Shown: in pieces, positions 1 through 6,513 of the stretch
How the letters are laid out: each line of letters opens with the position of its first letter
Position numbering within the stretch: position 1 is the first letter of the stretch
NCBI GenBank assembly: GCA_012839395.1
Contig: DUNJ01000096.1
Span: 1 to 10,933, forward strand
Length of the DNA stretch: 10,933 nt
Reading direction: 5' to 3'
Origin: Tepidimicrobium sp.
GTDB taxonomy: Bacteria > Bacillota > Clostridia > Tissierellales > Tepidimicrobiaceae
The notes under the pieces: model-generated
Told to the model about the DNA's origin: nothing
Seen by the model: the letters and a program-made list of their open reading frames with translations, nothing else
Databases searched by the model: none
Translations under genes and position numbers: made by a program

Positions 1-161
1 ATAGAAGACGGGTGGTAGTAACTGGATTAGGCGCTATATCTCCCATAGGAAATACTTTGGGGGATATATTGGAGAGCATAAAAACCTCTAGTTCAGGCAT
101 CGACTTAATAGAGAACTTCGATATCCCCCAAAGTATTTCCTATGGGAGATATAGCGCCTAA
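1..161 (+). pseudogene. fabF: Inverted copy of the fabF N-terminal coding segment
   Basis: Read on the plus strand from base 3, the frame gives RRRVVVTGLGAISPIGNTLG followed by DILESIKTSSSGIDLIENFD, a continuous FabF N-terminus of about 40 residues with the start codon missing. This is the stretch that should follow the minus-strand fabF start. After position 120 it runs into the second arm, reads IPQSISYGRYSA, and stops at TAA 159-161. It is a mis-oriented piece of the same gene and should not be counted as a second fabF. Confidence 0.8.
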
Positions 162-187
162 TCCAGTTACTACCACCCGTCTTCTAT
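1..187. repeat. Perfect 67-bp inverted repeat with 53-bp loop at the window edge (fold-back of fabF start)
   Basis: Bases 1-67 are the exact reverse complement of 121-187, separated by a unique loop at 68-120. The arm stops exactly at base 1, so its true outer limit may be set by the end of the contig. Both arms encode the FabF N-terminus. The loop encodes the natural FabF continuation (LESIKTSSSGIDLIENFD) only on the plus strand. The fabG-fabF order on the minus strand is therefore genuine up to position 121, where the sequence snaps back on itself. I infer a template-switch chimera or assembly fold-back, not a real genomic hairpin. Confidence 0.95.
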
Positions 188-194
188 TCATCAT
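105..194 (-). pseudogene. fabF: fabF, beta-ketoacyl-ACP synthase II, 5' end only, interrupted by the inverted repeat
   Basis: FabF is the elongating condensing enzyme: it decarboxylates malonyl-ACP and extends acyl-ACP by two carbons. The frame begins with two consecutive ATG codons at 194 and 191. The first overlaps the fabG stop as ATGA, with a GGGGG tract about 8 nt upstream. It reads MMNRRRVVVTGLGAISPIG, the classic FabF/FabB opening, and continues to GDI at about codon 25. There the sequence enters the inverted repeat loop, reads EVLY and meets TAA at 107-105. A normal FabF has about 410 residues with a Cys-His-His triad, so nothing catalytic is present here. The break is most likely an artefact of the window edge and not a mutation. 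The position after fabG as the next gene of the operon is normal for fabF in Bacillota. Confidence 0.85.
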
Positions 195-931
195 ATATTC
201 ATACCCCCATCGATGGATATAACTTGGCCAGTTATATAATTTGCCTCGTCGGATACCAAAAAGTTTACCAAATTACCTATATCCTCCGGCTTTCCAAAGT
301 GTTTAACAGGTATCTCCTCCAAGATCTTCTCCTTGACTTTGTCATCCAACTTATCAGTCATATCGGTTTCTATAAAACCTGGAGCTATCGCATTAACCAG
401 TATATTTCTACTAGCCATCTCCTTAGCTAAAGATTTGGTCATACCTATTAGTCCGGCCTTGCTAGCAGAATAATTTACCTGTCCTGCATTTCCCCTAATT
501 CCTACTATACTAGATATATTTATAATTCTTCCAAACCTATTCCTTGCCATTATCCTGGAAGCTAGCTTCATGGTATAAAATGCAGAAAACAGATTAACCT
601 CCAACACCTCTCTAAATGCTTCCCCCTTCATGGATATCAACAATCCATCTTTCGTTATCCCGGCATTGTTTATCAATATATCCAACTTTCCAAATCGGTC
701 TACTATCCTTTCGAATACTAAGTTAACTTCTTCTTCTTTACTCATATCTCCTTGTAATATTTCAGTCCTAACTCCAAACCTATTGCACTTCCCTTGAGTT
801 TTTTTTACACCTTCCAAATCCCTATTGTAGTTAATCACTATATCTATATTGGACTGAGCTAGCCTAATAGCTATAGCCCTGCCTATACCCTTCGATGCTC
901 CAGTAACTAAAGCCACCCTTCTATTCTCCAT
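191..931 (-). CDS. fabG: 3-oxoacyl-ACP reductase FabG
   Basis: This NADPH-dependent short-chain dehydrogenase reduces 3-oxoacyl-ACP to (R)-3-hydroxyacyl-ACP, the first reduction of each elongation cycle; it is cytosolic and usually tetrameric. The 246 residues match the usual FabG length. Visible features are the Rossmann cofactor motif TGASKGIG (residues 10-17), the structural NNAG (88-91), and the catalytic Ser141, Tyr154 and Lys158 (YSASK). The C-terminal ending GQVISIDGGMNI is typical of FabG. The ATG at 931 overlaps fabD by 11 nt and has a purine-rich GGAGGTAGG site 5 nt upstream inside fabD. The stop overlaps the fabF start as ATGA, so coupling on both sides is likely. Other SDR enzymes share this fold, but the operon position makes FabG near certain. 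Confidence 0.97.
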   Translation of the reverse strand: MENRRVALVTGASKGIGRAIAIRLAQSNIDIVINYNRDLEGVKKTQGKCNRFGVRTEILQGDMSKEEEVNLVFERIVDRFGKLDILINNAGITKDGLLISMKGEAFREVLEVNLFSAFYTMKLASRIMARNRFGRIINISSIVGIRGNAGQVNYSASKAGLIGMTKSLAKEMASRNILVNAIAPGFIETDMTDKLDDKVKEKILEEIPVKHFGKPEDIGNLVNFLVSDEANYITGQVISIDGGMNI

Positions 932-1853
932 TATTTCCTACCTCCCCCACCAACTCTTCTATAGATTGAACTGTATTTACAGATAATACCTTAGCCTCTC
1001 TATCTATCCTCTTCAAAAGCCCTTTAATAGTATTTTTATATCCTATCTCTATTATGAGGTCCGGATTCCATTCCACCAGCCTCCTTAGAGATTCTTTAAA
1101 TAAAACCGTATTATTGACCTGCCATGTCATAATATTTTTTATATCCCCATCCTCCTTAAAATCACCATATAGGTTATATATAATAGGAATCTGCGGGGAT
1201 TTAAATTCTATATCTTCAAAATGTTTACCCAGCTTTGTTGAAACTTCATCCATATAGGATGTATGAAAAGGACCGCCGGTATTGAGCTCCATAGCCTTAT
1301 AACCTTCGTATTTCAATATTTCCCCAGCCTCTGATACCAATTGACCATCCCCCGAAATGACTATCTGCCCCTTTGTATTGATATTGGAAATTTGAACGAA
1401 TTTATCAAATGTAGATATTTCCCTGCAAAGTTCATCTATCCTCTTCACATCATCACTAAATATAGCTAGCATCTTGGAATCCAAATCTTTGGATGCCTTG
1501 CTCATCTCCCTGCTTCTATATTGAATTATTTTGAGTAATTCTTCCTCCCCTAAAACTTCTGCTGCATATAACGCCGAATATTCACCTAAGCTTAGGCCCA
1601 ATGCTATATCGGGTTTTATCCCATAAAACTTTAAAACCTTGGTCACAGCTATTTGAAAAGCCAACATTATAGGCTGGGTGTATTCGGTTTTGGATACAGT
1701 ATCTAGATCCCCTCTAAAGGATAATTCTTTTAAAGGAAAATCCAAGTCTATGGAATCGTAGTACTCCTTAATAAAAGGATATTCAATATATAGATCCAGC
1801 CCCATTTTTTCCACTTGGCTACCCTGTCCTCCATATGCAAATGCTATCTTCAT
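921..1853 (-). CDS. fabD: Malonyl-CoA:ACP transacylase FabD
   Basis: FabD transfers the malonyl group from malonyl-CoA to AcpP, supplying the extender for FabH and FabF. The 310 residues match the family. The acyltransferase opening GGQGSQ (residues 8-13) is intact. The nucleophile is Ser88 in GLSLGE (86-91), the substrate carboxylate is probably bound by Arg113, and the catalytic His197 lies in GPFHTSYM. The residue before the nucleophile is Leu87, where most FabD proteins have His (GHSLGE); the Ser-His pair itself is present. The ATG overlaps the stop of the upstream flavoprotein gene as ATGA. GAGGAG sequences in the end of that gene can serve as the ribosome binding site. Confidence 0.96.
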   Translation of the reverse strand: MKIAFAYGGQGSQVEKMGLDLYIEYPFIKEYYDSIDLDFPLKELSFRGDLDTVSKTEYTQPIMLAFQIAVTKVLKFYGIKPDIALGLSLGEYSALYAAEVLGEEELLKIIQYRSREMSKASKDLDSKMLAIFSDDVKRIDELCREISTFDKFVQISNINTKGQIVISGDGQLVSEAGEILKYEGYKAMELNTGGPFHTSYMDEVSTKLGKHFEDIEFKSPQIPIIYNLYGDFKEDGDIKNIMTWQVNNTVLFKESLRRLVEWNPDLIIEIGYKNTIKGLLKRIDREAKVLSVNTVQSIEELVGEVGNNGE

Positions 1854-2899
1854 ATCTCCTCATACTCCTCGATTATTCCCTCTATTATGCTCTTCACCGA
1901 TACTTTTTTTTCAATCCTATCCACATTGGATCCTGCAAATATCAATCCTTCTTCTATATTTCCCCTTACAGCATTTATAAGTGCATCGGATATGCAGAAT
2001 TGGGTGGTTTTAGGGTTGCATGTCCGCAGACAGTTTATACATCTGCTGGAAGGCTTCCTTTCCCTTTCTATGCTTTTTAGAAAATCGTTCATCAAGGCCC
2101 TTCCTGGGAGCCCTGCAGGGCTATCGATAATAGTTAGATCCTCTTTCCTAGAGCCTATTATGAACTCCTTAAACCGTTCATCCGCATCGCATTCATAAGT
2201 GCCAATAAATCGAGTGCCTATTTGTATGCCAGTAGCCCCCAATTCCCTATATTTTCTAAGATCATACCCATCAAATACGGAACCGGCTACAAATAATGGA
2301 ATACCTGTATCATTCAAATATTCCCCTACCTCCATCGTCAATTCCTCTAAACTTTTCCCGCCTTCCAGTTCCCCCCTTTTAAAACCTAGGTGTCCACCAG
2401 CTCCCCTACCTTCCAATACCACGAAATCGGGAAGCCTATCGTATTTTTTGCTCCATACCCTAATGATGAGTTGCAATGCCCTAAGGCTGGACACGATTGG
2501 TGCTATCAATACATCTGCGTCTCCAACCAATTCCGGTAGGTTCAAGGGAAGTCCGGCGCCAGATATTATATAGTCCACCTTCTCCTCCACCGCCTGCTTT
2601 ACCAACTCCTCATATTGGTTTAAGGCCACCATTATATTTACCCCTATCAAACCCCTACCTTGGGAAAGACTTCTAGCTAGTTTCAATTCTTTTTTAAATC
2701 CCCGTCTATTGGCAGCTAGGGTATTCCTATAAAAATCCTCCTCCCTATAGCCAACATTGACCATGGATATGGTTCCCATGGCTCCTTCCCTTGCTACTGC
2801 TCCACTTAGCCTTCCCAGAGATATGCCTACTCCCATTCCACCTTGTATTATTGGATATTCTATAACTTTATCCTTAATCTTTATATTCATTATATTCAT
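1850..2899 (-). CDS. FabK/nitronate monooxygenase-family FMN oxidoreductase with C-terminal four-cysteine cluster
   Basis: This 349-residue TIM-barrel flavoprotein is related to FabK and nitronate monooxygenase. Conserved elements are YPIIQGGMG (residues 15-23), the FMN-binding ISGAGLP (112-118), RGAGGHLG (165-172) with the His170 equivalent to the FabK/NMO active-site His, VAGSVFDG (204-211) and GIQIGTRF (224-231). It differs from the fabK beside it by a later insert with four cysteines, C287-x2-C290-x3-C294-x7-C302, a spacing that could bind an iron-sulfur cluster or zinc. The substrate is not determined by the sequence. Its place between fabK and fabD suggests a fatty acid role, perhaps a second enoyl-ACP reductase or unsaturation-related step, or detoxification of a nitronate. 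The ATG at 2899 overlaps fabK by 26 nt; an in-frame ATG at 2890 is the alternative start. The only nearby Shine-Dalgarno candidate is a GGGG about 10 nt before 2899. Confidence 0.85.
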   Translation of the reverse strand: MNIMNIKIKDKVIEYPIIQGGMGVGISLGRLSGAVAREGAMGTISMVNVGYREEDFYRNTLAANRRGFKKELKLARSLSQGRGLIGVNIMVALNQYEELVKQAVEEKVDYIISGAGLPLNLPELVGDADVLIAPIVSSLRALQLIIRVWSKKYDRLPDFVVLEGRGAGGHLGFKRGELEGGKSLEELTMEVGEYLNDTGIPLFVAGSVFDGYDLRKYRELGATGIQIGTRFIGTYECDADERFKEFIIGSRKEDLTIIDSPAGLPGRALMNDFLKSIERERKPSSRCINCLRTCNPKTTQFCISDALINAVRGNIEEGLIFAGSNVDRIEKKVSVKSIIEGIIEEYEEI

Positions 2900-3821
2900 T
2901 GCATATTTTCCCCAATTCTTCCCGATATTCTTCCATCAATTTTTCTAGTATCTCCTTTACAGGCCTTATCTCCTCTATCTGGCTCACCGATAATCCTGCC
3001 ATAAAGGAACCTTTCTTTAAATCCCCCGACTCAGCAGCTGTTTTTAATGCCCCCAATGTATATTTCTCCAGCTCCATCTTGTCCTTGCCTTTTTTTTCCT
3101 CCATTATATAGTTCCTAGCCATCTCATTCTTTATCACCCGGGTAGGCAGCCCTGCAATCTGACCTATTACGGTTATGTTATTATACTTAGATCTTATCAA
3201 TAAATTCTTATATTTTTCATGGATTGGACATTCTATTGAGGATAAAAACAAAGTACCTATCTGAGCCCCCACAGCCCCTAATGTTTGGGCCGCCAATAAC
3301 TGCCTTCCAGAAGCTATGCCTCCTGCGGCTATTATAGGAATATCAATTTTATCTTTAGTCTGTGGAATCAAGGTCATCGAGGTCATATCCCCTATATGCC
3401 CCCCTGCTTCATTTCCTTCTACTATTACCCCATCCACCCCATATTTCTCCATCCTCATAGCCAATGTGGGATTGGGTACTACTGGAAATATCTTTATATT
3501 GGCCTTATGCCATCTATCTATATATTTGGCCGGACTACCTGCTCCCGTAGTTACTACGGGTACCTCCTCTTCGACTACTACATCTGCCATATGATCCGAA
3601 TGGGGGTTTAAAAGTAGTAAATTTACTCCAAAAGGTTTCTTAGTTAGAGATTTACATATCCTAATCTGCTCCCTCAATTCTTCTCCAGTCATACTGCCGG
3701 AACCGATTACTCCCAAAGCTCCTGCTTCCGATACCTTAGCTGCAAATTGGCCATCGGATATCTGAGCCATTCCCCCCTGGATTATGGGATATTCTATGCC
3801 TAGTATTTTTCCTAATTTCAT
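2874..3821 (-). CDS. fabK: Enoyl-ACP reductase II FabK
   Basis: FabK is the FMN-dependent enoyl-ACP reductase that completes each fatty acid elongation cycle in many Bacillota instead of FabI. From the chosen start the protein has 315 residues. It begins MKLGKILGIEYPIIQGGMA, which closely parallels the pneumococcal FabK opening. Other landmarks are GVNLLLLNP (65-73), VVTTGAGSP (89-97), EGNEAGGHIG (135-144, with the conserved His142), IIAAGGIASG (163-172) and AGLPTRVIKNEMARNY (223-238). The open frame extends 5 codons further to 3836, but ATG 3821 is preferred because it has an AGGTGA site 4 nt upstream and fits the family start. That leaves an 8-nt gap after fabH. The 3' end overlaps the second flavoprotein gene by 26 nt. 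Resistance to triclosan-type FabI inhibitors is a known property of the family. Confidence 0.94.
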   Translation of the reverse strand: MKLGKILGIEYPIIQGGMAQISDGQFAAKVSEAGALGVIGSGSMTGEELREQIRICKSLTKKPFGVNLLLLNPHSDHMADVVVEEEVPVVTTGAGSPAKYIDRWHKANIKIFPVVPNPTLAMRMEKYGVDGVIVEGNEAGGHIGDMTSMTLIPQTKDKIDIPIIAAGGIASGRQLLAAQTLGAVGAQIGTLFLSSIECPIHEKYKNLLIRSKYNNITVIGQIAGLPTRVIKNEMARNYIMEEKKGKDKMELEKYTLGALKTAAESGDLKKGSFMAGLSVSQIEEIRPVKEILEKLMEEYREELGKICNEYNEYKD

Positions 3822-3825
3822 AATT

Positions 3826-3831
3826 TCACCT
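3826..3831 (-). promoter_or_regulatory. Ribosome binding site deciding the fabK start
   Basis: AGGTGA on the minus strand lies 4 nt before ATG 3821. The upstream in-frame ATG at 3836 sits inside the end of fabH and would place this site within its coding region. This favours 3821 as the true start. Confidence 0.6.
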
Positions 3832-4744
3832 ACCATTCCATATATGCTAAAGCCCAGGTGAACCCTGCACCAAATCCAAATATGATGAGCCTATTCCCAG
3901 GCTTCAATTTGCCTTCTTTACTCATATCATCCAATAGTATGGGGATGCTAGCACAGGATGTATTTCCAACCCTATCTATATTGGATGGAAACTTATCCAT
4001 GTTAACCCCTAGGTTCTTTGCCATACTTTCTAACATCCTAATATTGGCCTGATGGGATATGAAATAATCTATATCATCTTTCTGCATATTGTTTTCTTTC
4101 AAAAATTCCGATATGGATCCTCCTACAGTGGATACGGCAAACTTGTAGACCTCTCTGCCCTTCATAGATAAGTTATCGGAGTCTTTCCCATAGTTCAAAG
4201 CTTCAGTATTTCCCCTGGTCCCAAAGTTGAAAAAATTGTCCTTATCACAATATTCCAATAAAACCGCCCCGGCTCCATCACCAAACAGCACGACGGTACT
4301 TCTATCGGTAAAATCCAATATTTTAGAGAATATCTCCGCCCCTATTAACAGAGCATATTCTCCTTCTTGAATCATCCCCTCTATTAGCCTAAGTCCTGCT
4401 ACAAATCCGGTACATCCCATATTTATATCTAATGAATATATATCCTCACCGAAATCAAAATGCTCCTGTACCTGGCTAGCTAGGTTAGGGATAGCATGAG
4501 AGGATGTGCAAGTTGCAACTACTATTGTCTTTACATTCCTTAATTCCTCTTGAGAAAGGTTCAACTTTACTACACTTTCCTTAACTAAATCGATTATCTC
4601 CTCATTCTCAACAAAATGTCTCTTTTTTATTCCGGTTCTTGAGCTTATCCATTCATCCGACGTATCCAAGATACTTTCAAAATAAAAATTATCCACTATT
4701 CTGCCGGGGAGATAGCTAGATGTCTTCATTATCCTTATGCCCAA
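3830..4744 (-). CDS. fabH: Beta-ketoacyl-ACP synthase III FabH, TTG start
   Basis: FabH starts fatty acid chains by condensing an acyl-CoA primer with malonyl-ACP. The 304 residues carry the full catalytic triad: Cys111 in INMGCTGF, His231 in SHQAN and Asn261 in GNTSCASIP. The oxyanion and nucleotide-fold glycines FGDGAGAV (154-161) and the C-terminal FGFGAGFTW are also present. The start is TTG at 4744, directly after the accA stop with no spacer. It is supported by a strong GGAGGAG site 8 nt upstream and by the opening MGIRI...SYLPGR, which aligns with typical FabH N-termini. The alternative ATG at 4729 would remove the first strand and has a poorly placed ribosome site. Primer preference (acetyl or branched) cannot be read from the sequence. 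Confidence 0.96.
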   Translation of the reverse strand: MGIRIMKTSSYLPGRIVDNFYFESILDTSDEWISSRTGIKKRHFVENEEIIDLVKESVVKLNLSQEELRNVKTIVVATCTSSHAIPNLASQVQEHFDFGEDIYSLDINMGCTGFVAGLRLIEGMIQEGEYALLIGAEIFSKILDFTDRSTVVLFGDGAGAVLLEYCDKDNFFNFGTRGNTEALNYGKDSDNLSMKGREVYKFAVSTVGGSISEFLKENNMQKDDIDYFISHQANIRMLESMAKNLGVNMDKFPSNIDRVGNTSCASIPILLDDMSKEGKLKPGNRLIIFGFGAGFTWALAYMEW

Positions 4745-5644
4745 TTATAATTCTCCTCCAATCTTCCTATACTTATCCTGTCTTTCCAACACCAATTCAT
4801 GGGAAGTTTTTTCCATAAGACCATCCAATTCCTCTACTATTGCCCTTTTTAGCCGTAAAAAGTTATTTTCAAAGTCTTTTAGGGAAAAGGATATATCCTC
4901 CTCAATAACCCTATCTACGATATTATAATCATATAGCTCCCTAGAAGTAAGTTTCATAACCTCCGTAGCTTCTCTATATCGACTACCATCCCTCCATAAT
5001 ATGGTTGCAAATCCCTCCGGGGATAATATGGAAAATATGCTATTTTCCATCATAATTATCCTATTTGCCACCGACAGAGCCAACGCCCCTCCACTTCCCC
5101 CTTCTCCGGTAAATACGGATATTATAGGAACCTCTAACCTGCTCATCTCCAATATATTCCTAGCTATGGCTTCCCCTTGCCCCCTTTCCTCTGCATCCAC
5201 CCCCGGATAAGCACCTGGAGTATCAATAAAGGTTATTATAGGCCTATTGAACTTTTCCGCCTGCTTCATCAATCTCAATGCCTTTCTATAACCTTCAGGC
5301 TTAGGCATGCCGAAGTTGTACTTCACATTTTCCTCCAAAGTTCTACCCTTGTTAGTACCTATGAAGGTTACTGGGATATCTTCCAAGTATCCTATACCAC
5401 CTATGATGCTCTTATCATCTGCAAATAGTCTATCTCCATGGAAGAACATCGGCTCCACTATTATATTCTCTATAAAATCCTTAGCCTTAGGTCGCTTTTC
5501 ATGCCTGGCCAGCTGTACTCTATCATAGGGGATGAGTTTGGATCCATATTTGCTTATTATCCTTCGCCTTTTGATCCTTAACAGTCTTAAGTTTTTTTCC
5601 TTTCCTTCCAGCTCCTTTAACCGTTCTTCCAATTCCCTTATCAT
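4745..5644 (-). CDS. accA: Acetyl-CoA carboxylase carboxyltransferase subunit alpha AccA
   Basis: AccA and AccD together form the carboxyltransferase that moves CO2 from carboxybiotin on AccB to acetyl-CoA, giving malonyl-CoA, the committed step of fatty acid synthesis. The 299 residues show the usual alpha-subunit pattern. There is a charged helical N-terminus (1-30), the RPKAKDFIEN region (51-60), then the crotonase-fold motifs ITFIDTPGAYPG (137-148) and FTGEGGSGGALAL (178-190), and SPEGFATILWRD (208-219). The start overlaps the accD stop as ATGA and the stop abuts the fabH TTG. The tight coupling with accD fits the 1:1 subunit need. Confidence 0.97.
   Translation of the reverse strand: MIRELEERLKELEGKEKNLRLLRIKRRRIISKYGSKLIPYDRVQLARHEKRPKAKDFIENIIVEPMFFHGDRLFADDKSIIGGIGYLEDIPVTFIGTNKGRTLEENVKYNFGMPKPEGYRKALRLMKQAEKFNRPIITFIDTPGAYPGVDAEERGQGEAIARNILEMSRLEVPIISVFTGEGGSGGALALSVANRIIMMENSIFSILSPEGFATILWRDGSRYREATEVMKLTSRELYDYNIVDRVIEEDISFSLKDFENNFLRLKRAIVEELDGLMEKTSHELVLERQDKYRKIGGEL
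4753..4759 (-). promoter_or_regulatory. Strong ribosome binding site for the TTG start of fabH
   Basis: GGAGGAG on the minus strand, inside the last codons of accA, lies 8 nt before the TTG at 4744. This ideal spacing is the main argument for the non-ATG start. Confidence 0.7.
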
Positions 5645-6513
5645 ATTCTACAACTCCTATAGCCATGCAATTTCAATAGTCTGTGTATATAATCCCTCAT
5701 GTGCTCCCTATGAACTATATCATCCAAGAAGCCCCTATCTCTTAAAAATTCTGCCCTTTGAAAACCCTTTGGCAATTCTCCTTTGATGGTTTCCTTAATA
5801 ACCCTAGCTCCCGCAAAGCCTATCAATGCACCAGGTTCTGCTAATATTACATCCCCCAAGGACGCAAAGCTAGCTGTTACACCACCAGTTGTAGGATGGG
5901 TCATACAGGATATATATAGATTTCTAGTTTCCCCATATCTGTCTACCGCTATGGAGGTTTTAGCCATCTGCATAAGGGAAAATATACCTTCCTGCATCCT
6001 TGCCCCTCCACTAGTGGAAAATACCAATATAGGAAGATCCCTTTTTCCTGCATATTCAAAAGCCCTAGCTACCTCTTCCCCTATGTAGGAACCCATACTG
6101 CCCATAAAAAAACTATTATCTAATGAAACTGCCACTAACCTTATACCCTCTATATAACCCTCTACGCCCAATATTCCCTCTTTAAGTCCGCTTTTCTTCC
6201 TGTTTTCCCTATACTTCACCTTATAGCCAGGAAAATCTATCGGATTGGTAAATCTAGGCAACCTATTAATAACCGTATATTCATCCAATAGCATATCCAT
6301 TCTAGCCTTTGCAGATATATTGAAATGATAGTCACATTCTGGACAGGTGAAAAGCCTCTTCTCTACACTGCTTTTAGAGACCAGCTCCCCACAGCCGTCA
6401 CATTTTTCAAACAACCTCTCAGGAACAACCGCCCTTATGGAAGGCTTTCTAAACCTTCTCAAATTCTTTATAATAGATATTATCGATCTTCCCTTTTTAG
6501 CTTTCTGTTCCAT
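5641..6513 (-). CDS. accD: Acetyl-CoA carboxylase carboxyltransferase subunit beta AccD
   Basis: This is the beta subunit of the carboxyltransferase, partner of AccA. The 290 residues begin with a basic segment, followed by a C4 zinc ribbon with Cys38, Cys41, Cys57 and Cys60 (CDGC...CPEC), which is diagnostic for AccD. The crotonase-like core follows, with FSTSGGARMQEG and the acetyl-CoA-binding THPTTGGVTASFA region. The zinc ribbon is known in E. coli AccD to bind nucleic acid and substrate. The ATG at 6513 lies within the end of accC (17-nt overlap), with GGAG 7 nt upstream. The stop overlaps accA as ATGA. Confidence 0.97.
   Translation of the reverse strand: MEQKAKKGRSIISIIKNLRRFRKPSIRAVVPERLFEKCDGCGELVSKSSVEKRLFTCPECDYHFNISAKARMDMLLDEYTVINRLPRFTNPIDFPGYKVKYRENRKKSGLKEGILGVEGYIEGIRLVAVSLDNSFFMGSMGSYIGEEVARAFEYAGKRDLPILVFSTSGGARMQEGIFSLMQMAKTSIAVDRYGETRNLYISCMTHPTTGGVTASFASLGDVILAEPGALIGFAGARVIKETIKGELPKGFQRAEFLRDRGFLDDIVHREHMRDYIHRLLKLHGYRSCRI

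Noticed and set aside
1..187. Invertible DNA switch controlling fabF
   Set aside because: Both orientations of the loop run into the opposite arm and stop within about 30 codons of the junction (EVLY* or IPQSISYGRYSA*), so neither gives an intact FabF. No recombinase is nearby, and the arm begins exactly at the first base of the window.
2109..2122. Perfect 14-bp palindrome AGCCCTGCAGGGCT
   Set aside because: It encodes the conserved SPAGLPG segment of the flavoprotein and is probably chance.
3544..3560. CCCGTAG-TTA-CTACGGG hairpin inside fabK
   Set aside because: It is explained by the codons of the conserved VVTTGAG motif, and there is no T tract or gene boundary.
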